A stretch of 19,647 bases of DNA from Treponema sp. UBA7570. Its GTDB lineage: Bacteria; Spirochaetota; Spirochaetia; Treponematales; Treponemataceae. Below, in pieces: positions 14,918-19,647 of the stretch. Both the position numbers and the translations under genes were made by a program. The notes under the pieces were generated by a model. It searched no databases, was not told where the DNA came from, and saw nothing but the letters and a program-made list of their open reading frames with translations. Positions within the stretch are counted from its first letter, which is position 1. Every line of letters starts with the position of its first letter. The DNA lies in assembly GCA_002477955.1 (NCBI GenBank), contig DLLE01000018.1, forward strand, positions 1 through 19,647, read 5' to 3'.

Positions 14918-14946
14918 AGACTGCCCGGCTCGGACAGTCTTTTTTT
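14918..14946 (+). terminator. Intrinsic terminator of pheS
   Basis: AGACTG (14918-14923) and CAGTCT (14935-14940) form a 6-bp stem. A C/A mismatch is followed by an inner CCG/CGG stem with a GCT loop. Seven T residues run from 14940 to 14946. It starts 12 bases after the pheS stop. Read on the minus strand, the hairpin is not followed by a T run, so it looks one-directional although it also lies just past the end of the convergent oxidase gene. Confidence 0.85.
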
Positions 14947-15871
14947 ATTTTGCGTACTGCAAAAGGCTGAATTCGAGGGCTTTTTGGCAAATTCCGGTTT
15001 CGCCGTTTTTGCAATAAGCGGTTACAAAGGGGCGTCCTATTAAAATTTTATCAGCACCGAAAGCCATGGCTGTTGCTACGTCGAGGGCTGTGCGGATTCC
15101 GCCGTCTACCCAGATTTTTTTTGTGTAATTTTTTAGTTCTTCGCCGTGATTTTGCAAAAACTCGGCAGTTGAGCCGATTTTGGTTTGAATGCGTCCGCCA
15201 TGGTTTGAAATGTAAGCGGCATCTGGTTTGACATGTTTAACGATTTCTATTCCGTCTTTGTCAAAAATGCCTTTTAAAACGAAAGGAATGTCTTTTGAGT
15301 GCAAGAATTTTTTTATTTCCTGTAGCTGCAAAGCAGATTTTTTTTCGAGCGGAACAAGATTTTGCATTGTTGCAATGTTGTAAGAATCTATGTCGATTCC
15401 GATTGATTTTGCAAACGGCAGAACCATTTCGATATGTTCAAAAATTTTTTTGTTTTGAAAAGGTTTTATAAAGAAATTTGCCTTTGCATTTTTGTCGGTC
15501 TTTTGAATTTTTTTTATGGCCTGCAGGCCGAATTTGATTTTGTCGTCTGGAAATCCATCTCCTGCGCAAAGTTCAATGCCGCTTTTATGGATTGCTGAAA
15601 AAATCGAGCTGTAATATTCTTCTTCGCTGGAAAAACCGATGTTTTCGACTGCTCCAGTGATTGGCGCAAAGGCAATTTGAGGAATTCGTTCGTTTACTGG
15701 GCGTTCAATAAAATTTATAAAGACGAGAGGATTTTCTTTGCGGAGAACTTCCCATCCGTCGCAGTTGAGACGAAAATTTATGTTCCGGTTTACGCCGCCC
15801 ATGCCTGGAAGCTGGTCGATGCAGCCTGTTCCGTTGCAAATTGTGCAAAAGTGGCACTTAAATTTGTTCAT
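14945..15871 (-). CDS. FMN-dependent alpha-hydroxy-acid oxidase-like protein with N-terminal Cys cluster
   Basis: 308 residues of the lactate dehydrogenase/glycolate oxidase TIM-barrel family. Flavin-site elements are visible: LKG with K200, ISNHGGR (221-227) with the catalytic His 224 and Arg 227, WVDGGIRTALDVATAMAFGA (254-273) and LIGRPF (277-282). Before the barrel is CHFCTICNGTGC (6-17), with Cys 6, 9, 12 and 17, followed by LPGMGG. This Cys-rich leader is, as I recall, shared with a subgroup in anaerobic Firmicutes and is absent from classical lactate oxidases; it could bind a metal or Fe-S centre, which is inference. The protein is shorter than classical members (about 350-380), and the Gln usually following GGR is Ile. 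Substrate unknown. No Shine-Dalgarno precedes the ATG. It stands alone, convergent with pheS. Confidence 0.85.
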   Translation of the reverse strand: MNKFKCHFCTICNGTGCIDQLPGMGGVNRNINFRLNCDGWEVLRKENPLVFINFIERPVNERIPQIAFAPITGAVENIGFSSEEEYYSSIFSAIHKSGIELCAGDGFPDDKIKFGLQAIKKIQKTDKNAKANFFIKPFQNKKIFEHIEMVLPFAKSIGIDIDSYNIATMQNLVPLEKKSALQLQEIKKFLHSKDIPFVLKGIFDKDGIEIVKHVKPDAAYISNHGGRIQTKIGSTAEFLQNHGEELKNYTKKIWVDGGIRTALDVATAMAFGADKILIGRPFVTAYCKNGETGICQKALEFSLLQYAK

Positions 15872-15880
15872 TTTAGAAGA

Positions 15881-15908
15881 ATTATAAGATAAATGAACAA
15901 ATTGTAAT
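15881..15908 (-). promoter_or_regulatory. Promoter-like sequence immediately before the oxidase gene
   Basis: On the minus strand ATTACA (15908-15903, four of six) and a perfect TATAAT (15886-15881) are 16 bases apart. The -10 ends nine bases before the ATG at 15871, so a transcript would start within a few bases of the start codon, leaving no room for a ribosome-binding site. Confidence 0.45.
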
Positions 15909-15980
15909 ATAGATTATAGAAGGTTTTGTAAAAACTGGACAAAAAGGCGCGAAAAGTGAATGAGCTTTTTGCGGAAGTTT

Positions 15981-16046
15981 TACCCCGGATTGTAACGGCG
16001 CTAGTTGCGCAGCAATGGAGCGAAAGCGGAACCGTGAAAAGCCGGA
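15981..16046 (+). repeat. Structured intergenic repeat, copy 2
   Basis: This copy has the same architecture as 2799-2889. CCGG (15985-15988) pairs with CCGG (16042-16045), with six bases between the arms on each side; ACGG (15995-15998) pairs with CCGT (16032-16035), and CGC (15999-16001) with GCG (16026-16028). The left 21 bases match copy 1 at 18 positions and the right 32 at 29. The centre is short and unrelated, with a possible GCGC/GCGC stem (15998-16001, 16007-16010) as an alternative to the CGC/GCG pairing. It lies in the 316-base gap between the oxidase gene and ftsK, where I see no gene. A small palindrome TGGAAATTTTCCA is at 16082-16094. Confidence 0.7.
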
Positions 16047-16187
16047 CGCGGTCGGAAAAATTTGGTCTGAATTTTTAAAATTGGAAATTTTCCAGCTTTT
16101 TTAGGTTCAAAATCATTCTAAACTTCGGTTTTTTTTGGCCGATAAATAAAAAGTAACTTTAACTGAAAATTCTCGTGGAGTTTTTTG

Positions 16188-19100
16188 ATGAATAAAAATT
16201 TGAAAATTTCGGCGGTTGCCGGATTTATTCTTTATGCCATTGCCGCTTTTTTCTGTATTTCGCTTTTATTTGTGCTTTTGGATTTTTGCGGACTCGAGAC
16301 GGCGCGTTTTTCTGCTTTGTGGCGTTTTGGAAAACTTTTTACGGGAGTTTACGGAATTTGTTCAGTTTTAATTCCTCTGTTTTTGCTGGTTGCCGCTTTT
16401 GAATGTTTTATGCGTTCTTGGCACGTGCGAAACGGCGTTGTGCTTGCAGGTTCGGTGATTCCGTTTTTTACTCTTGATGCGGTTGAACATATTTGCCGGA
16501 TGCTTATTGCGGAAAATTCGGGCGACGTGCTTGTAATGAAACTTTTGGTTGCGCTTGTGACTGGAGCGATTATTGTCGTTGTCGAATATCTGGTTCTTTC
16601 GATGATTGGCGATGTTATTGAAAACGCTGGAAAAAAAGAGAAAGAAATTGATTTTGACGAGAATTCTGATGAATTTGGCGAAATTGAAGAATTTGCTCAA
16701 AAAGACGAAAATTCTGGTTTGGCGGCTGAAAATTTTGACGCAGAAAAGGCCATTTTTGGCGAAAAATCGGGCGAAGTTCAAAAAAATGCGGAAAACAAAG
16801 AAATTGAGCCGAAAAATAACGAACAAAATGTAGAAATTGAAAGTTTTGGGGACGAGCCGGAAAAAGAAAAAAATGTTGGCCTTGAAATTCCAAAAAATTT
16901 GGAAAGCGGAGAAAAAAATGAGCTTGAAGCCGGCGAAAAATCAGAAATTGAAGAAAATCCTTTTGAACATATTTTTGATGAGCAGGATGAAAATGAGGCT
17001 CAAAAACTAAAAGAAGATTCCGAAAAGAATGAAGAAAATTCTTTTGAACTTATCGAAGAAGAAATTCCTGTAAGCGATGAAGATTTTGATTTGCCGGATT
17101 TGACTGATGATTTTATGAACAACTCTGACGAAACCGAAATTTCGGATTCTTTGGATGCGGATTTTTTGGAAAATTCTGACGGCGAAATTTTGAAAACTCC
17201 GGAAATTGGAGCTACTAACGAAGACGGCGAATTGGAAAATCAGCCTTTTGAAGATTTTGATTATTCTTCGGAACAAAAAAATGAAGAAGAAGTGGAAGGC
17301 GAAATTCTTTCGGATGAAAGCGAAACTGAAATTTTAGATGATGTAAAAGATTACTTTGATGCTGATGATGCTGAGATTTTTGATGGCGATGAAGATTTTG
17401 CGGAAGACAAAGCTGAACCGGAAGATGGATTAGAGCTGGAAAACGAATTTGAAGTTCAGGACGGAATTGAGCCGGAAACAGAAACTGAATTTGCGGAAGG
17501 CGAAACTGAAAATCTGCCGGTAATGCCAAAAATTCCGGAAACAGAAGAAAGCTTTGAGAACGAAAGTGCCGGTTTTGCGGAAAATGAGCCTGAAAATGAA
17601 AGTGAAAGTTCTGAGGACGATACTGGTTTTGAAGACGATTTTGACAAAGACGATGATGACGGTTTTGGCAACGATAATTTGGATTGCGAAAACGGAGACG
17701 ACGACCTTTCAAGCTTTGTTGAGCAGAGAAATAACAGTTTTGCCTCGATTTTTGCAAAAATGGACAGTGACGCTAAAAAAAATCCAATGATTGCGCAGAA
17801 AACTTCTGATTTTGAAACTCAGCCTGAGCAAAAAAATGAAGAATTATCGCAAAATGCGGAAAAAGCGGACGATGACGATTTTGACAGCACGTTTTCGGAT
17901 TTTGAATTTAATCCGACGGCAAAGCCTGTTGTAGACAGTAACGGTGTGCCGTTTGAAAAAAAGAATGCAATTCTCCGCGAAGAACAAGCTTCTCCTGCAA
18001 AAAATTCTTCTGCCTTGTCGGCCCGGACTTCTGCTCTGGCAGTTGCAAAAACTCAGCCTGAAAATGCAGTTGAAAGCGAAAATGTTCAGCCAGAAAAACC
18101 GCAGCCAAAGCTCAGAATTGCAGATTATAAAATTCCAGTTGAAGGAATTTTGCAAAAATATGATAACGGCGAATATTGGATTGTAGATGACGAGACAAAG
18201 AAAAAAGCTACCGACTTGGCTCAGACTCTTGCTGAATTCAATATTGAAGTGAAGGTTACAGGAATCCGAAAAGGACCTGTTGTAACGATGTTTGAAATTC
18301 TTCCGGCTCCTGGCGTAAATGTAAACAAAATCCGCTCCTTGCAGGACAATATTGCGCTTAGGCTTGCTGCAACTTCTGTCCGCATAGTTTCGCCAATTCC
18401 GGGAAAATCGGCAGTTGGAATCGAAATTCCGAACAAAAATCGCGCAGTTGTAAGTTTCCGTGAAATTATGGAACAGAAAAATCCGGCTTTTGAGAAGATG
18501 GCGATTCCTGTAATTTTGGGAAAAGATATTTCCGGCGAGCCTCGTTTAATCGATCTTGCAAAAACTCCGCATCTTCTGATTGCGGGTTCAACCGGTTCTG
18601 GAAAATCGGTTTGTGTAAATTCGCTTATTCTTTCGATTTTGTACAAACGCAATCCTAATCAGGTAAAATTGATTTTGATTGACCCGAAAGTCGTAGAATT
18701 AAAACTTTACAACGATATTCCGCATCTTTTAACTCCTGTAATTACCGAGCCAAAAAAGGCATTGCAGTCGCTTCAGTATTGTCTTTGCGAAATGGAACGC
18801 CGATATGCGCTTTTGGATAACATGGGAGTGCGCGATATTTCAAATTTTAACCGACGCATAGAAGAACGGCATCTCATGCAGGAAAAACTGCCATATATCG
18901 TAGTAATTATTGATGAATTTGCAGATTTGATGGCAACAACAGGCCGCGAACTTGAATCAATAGTTGCACGGCTTACGGCAATGTCGCGTGCAGTTGGAAT
19001 TCATCTTGTTCTGGCAACTCAGCGACCGTCAGTAAACGTAATCACCGGTCTTATAAAAGCAAATATTCCAAGCAGAATTGCATTTATGGTTGCAAGCCGT

Positions 19101-19538
19101 ACGGATTCAAACATCATTATTGACCAGATTGGAGCCGAAAAACTTTTGGGAAAAGGCGATATGCTTTATGCCAGCGCAACAGATCCATTCCCAGTGCGAA
19201 TTCAGGGAACTTTAGTTAGCGATGACGAAGTTGAAAAAGTCGTGGATTATGTAAAACAGTATGGAGAGCCAGATTATATTGACGATGAAATTTTTGTTGA
19301 AGATGACGAAGAAGAGAATGACGGAAATTTGGGACTCTTTGGCGAAGGCGATGATCCTCTTTATGACAAGGCGCTAGAAATTGTTGTGCAGTCAGGAAAA
19401 GCAAGTGCCTCATATCTTCAGCGCAGACTCAAAATCGGTTATAACCGTGCAGCCCGCCTCGTAGAAGAAATGGAAGAACGAGGAATCGTAGGCCCTCAAA
19501 ACGGCTCAAAACCGCGCGAAGTAATCTATGTTCCATAA
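16188..19538 (+). CDS. ftsK: DNA translocase FtsK/SpoIIIE
   Basis: 1116 residues. The N-terminus has four membrane helices (about 9-31, 52-72, 84-104 and 116-139) that anchor it at the division septum. An unusually long linker of about 490 residues (146 to about 640) is dominated by Glu, Asp, Asn and Phe and is surely disordered. The motor follows: an alpha domain starting near IADYKIPVEG, then the RecA-like beta domain with Walker A GSTGSGKS (800-807) and Walker B VVIIDEFAD (905-913), and ATQRPSVNVITG. After a short acidic stretch comes the C-terminal gamma winged helix (about 1050-1116; ASYLQRRLKIGYNRAARLVEEM), which reads the polarity sequences of the chromosome. Its role is ATP-driven clearing of DNA from the septum and activation of dimer resolution. 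The ATG at 16188 has GGAG seven bases upstream; a TTG codon precedes it. Confidence 0.96.
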   Translation: MNKNLKISAVAGFILYAIAAFFCISLLFVLLDFCGLETARFSALWRFGKLFTGVYGICSVLIPLFLLVAAFECFMRSWHVRNGVVLAGSVIPFFTLDAVEHICRMLIAENSGDVLVMKLLVALVTGAIIVVVEYLVLSMIGDVIENAGKKEKEIDFDENSDEFGEIEEFAQKDENSGLAAENFDAEKAIFGEKSGEVQKNAENKEIEPKNNEQNVEIESFGDEPEKEKNVGLEIPKNLESGEKNELEAGEKSEIEENPFEHIFDEQDENEAQKLKEDSEKNEENSFELIEEEIPVSDEDFDLPDLTDDFMNNSDETEISDSLDADFLENSDGEILKTPEIGATNEDGELENQPFEDFDYSSEQKNEEEVEGEILSDESETEILDDVKDYFDADDAEIFDGDEDFAEDKAEPEDGLELENEFEVQDGIEPETETEFAEGETENLPVMPKIPETEESFENESAGFAENEPENESESSEDDTGFEDDFDKDDDDGFGNDNLDCENGDDDLSSFVEQRNNSFASIFAKMDSDAKKNPMIAQKTSDFETQPEQKNEELSQNAEKADDDDFDSTFSDFEFNPTAKPVVDSNGVPFEKKNAILREEQASPAKNSSALSARTSALAVAKTQPENAVESENVQPEKPQPKLRIADYKIPVEGILQKYDNGEYWIVDDETKKKATDLAQTLAEFNIEVKVTGIRKGPVVTMFEILPAPGVNVNKIRSLQDNIALRLAATSVRIVSPIPGKSAVGIEIPNKNRAVVSFREIMEQKNPAFEKMAIPVILGKDISGEPRLIDLAKTPHLLIAGSTGSGKSVCVNSLILSILYKRNPNQVKLILIDPKVVELKLYNDIPHLLTPVITEPKKALQSLQYCLCEMERRYALLDNMGVRDISNFNRRIEERHLMQEKLPYIVVIIDEFADLMATTGRELESIVARLTAMSRAVGIHLVLATQRPSVNVITGLIKANIPSRIAFMVASRTDSNIIIDQIGAEKLLGKGDMLYASATDPFPVRIQGTLVSDDEVEKVVDYVKQYGEPDYIDDEIFVEDDEEENDGNLGLFGEGDDPLYDKALEIVVQSGKASASYLQRRLKIGYNRAARLVEEMEERGIVGPQNGSKPREVIYVP

Positions 19539-19584
19539 AATTTGGAGCATCGTGCAAAGAAAATTCTTGTTCATTGAAAAATCA

Positions 19585-19614
19585 TTAACACTATGTTATT
19601 GTTCTTTTTAGAAA
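19585..19614 (+). promoter_or_regulatory. Possible promoter for the gene beyond the right edge
   Basis: TTAACA (19585-19590, five of six) and TAGAAA (19609-19614, four of six) are 18 bases apart, in the 109 bases after ftsK. Transcription would start near 19621, shortly before the GAGGAG at the window end. No terminator is evident after ftsK. Confidence 0.3.
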
Positions 19615-19641
19615 TCGCAGTATTAAAAAATCTGCTTTTCT

Positions 19642-19647
19642 GAGGAG
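19642..19647 (+). promoter_or_regulatory. Ribosome-binding site of a gene starting just outside the window
   Basis: GAGGAG at the very end matches the Shine-Dalgarno core used elsewhere in the window (GGAG, GGAGG). A start codon would be expected within about 5-12 bases beyond the edge on the plus strand. Confidence 0.45.

Noticed and set aside
14918..14946. pheS terminator as two-directional, also serving the oxidase gene
   Set aside because: On the minus strand the hairpin is followed by mixed sequence, not a T run.
16082..16094. TGGAAATTTTCCA followed by Ts as a terminator
   Set aside because: It is short and AT-rich, and no plus-strand gene lies just upstream for it to end.
16615..17757. 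Several minus-strand frames under the ftsK linker
   Set aside because: The GAA/GAT-rich linker gives Phe/Gln/Arg-rich open frames on the other strand as a composition artefact; no ribosome-binding sites or domains support them.
16640..18100. Acidic ftsK stretch as a tandem repeat or hypervariable array
   Set aside because: The residues are low in complexity, but I could not find a regular repeat unit or period at the DNA level.
1..19647. CRISPR array, tRNA, rRNA, insertion sequence or phage genes
   Set aside because: No regular direct repeats, cloverleaf-like sequences, transposase or integrase motifs, or terminal inverted repeats were found by eye.

Overview
The window looks like chromosomal DNA of a spirochaete, most likely a host-associated Treponema. 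The evidence is gene content and composition: an AT-rich background, a phenylalanyl-tRNA synthetase alpha chain of the long archaeal/eukaryotic type (reported as typical of spirochaetes), a bactofilin/M23 peptidase pair beside YaaR and RicT, and a protein that I tentatively place in a spirochaete-specific family of unknown function. The species cannot be fixed from this sequence. I see no rRNA, tRNA, CRISPR array, transposase or phage gene.

Layout. (1) Bases 1-2654, minus strand: a proton-translocating NAD(P) transhydrogenase operon in split form (pntAA, pntAB, pntB), with pntB running off the left edge. Two hairpins fill the gap between pntAA and pntAB. (2) 2655-2966: a gap with a structured repeat (copy 1) and promoter-like sequences. 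(3) 2967-3695, plus: a small SAM methyltransferase, convergent with the next operon and sharing a CTAG stop overlap with it. (4) 3692-6631, minus: one tight operon in the order M23 peptidase, bactofilin, yaaR, ricT, covering cell-wall remodelling, cytoskeleton and an Fe-S regulatory protein. (5) 6632-6927: a divergent promoter region. (6) 6928-8691, plus: tatD and dusB, abutting. (7) 8774-13253, plus: an uncharacterised 528-residue protein, a GAF-GGDEF diguanylate cyclase, a rhomboid protease and two exported proteins of unknown function; the first four run nearly without gaps. (8) 13338-14906, plus: pheS without pheT beside it, with a terminator-like hairpin on each side. (9) 14945-15871, minus: an FMN-dependent alpha-hydroxy-acid oxidase-like protein with an N-terminal Cys cluster. 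(10) 15872-16187: a gap with copy 2 of the structured repeat. (11) 16188-19538, plus: an FtsK/SpoIIIE DNA translocase with a very long acidic linker. The window ends on a ribosome-binding-site-like GAGGAG, so another plus-strand gene probably starts just outside.

Most of this is housekeeping. The parts most worth a second look are the two-copy structured intergenic repeat (same arms, same spacing, different central hairpins, both between divergent genes), three genes whose -10-like boxes sit almost on the start codon with no Shine-Dalgarno sequence, a terminator-like hairpin 20 bases before pheS, a TatD homologue changed at two conserved positions, and the uncharacterised protein translationally overlapped with a diguanylate cyclase. 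No dramatic new defence or mobile system is evident.
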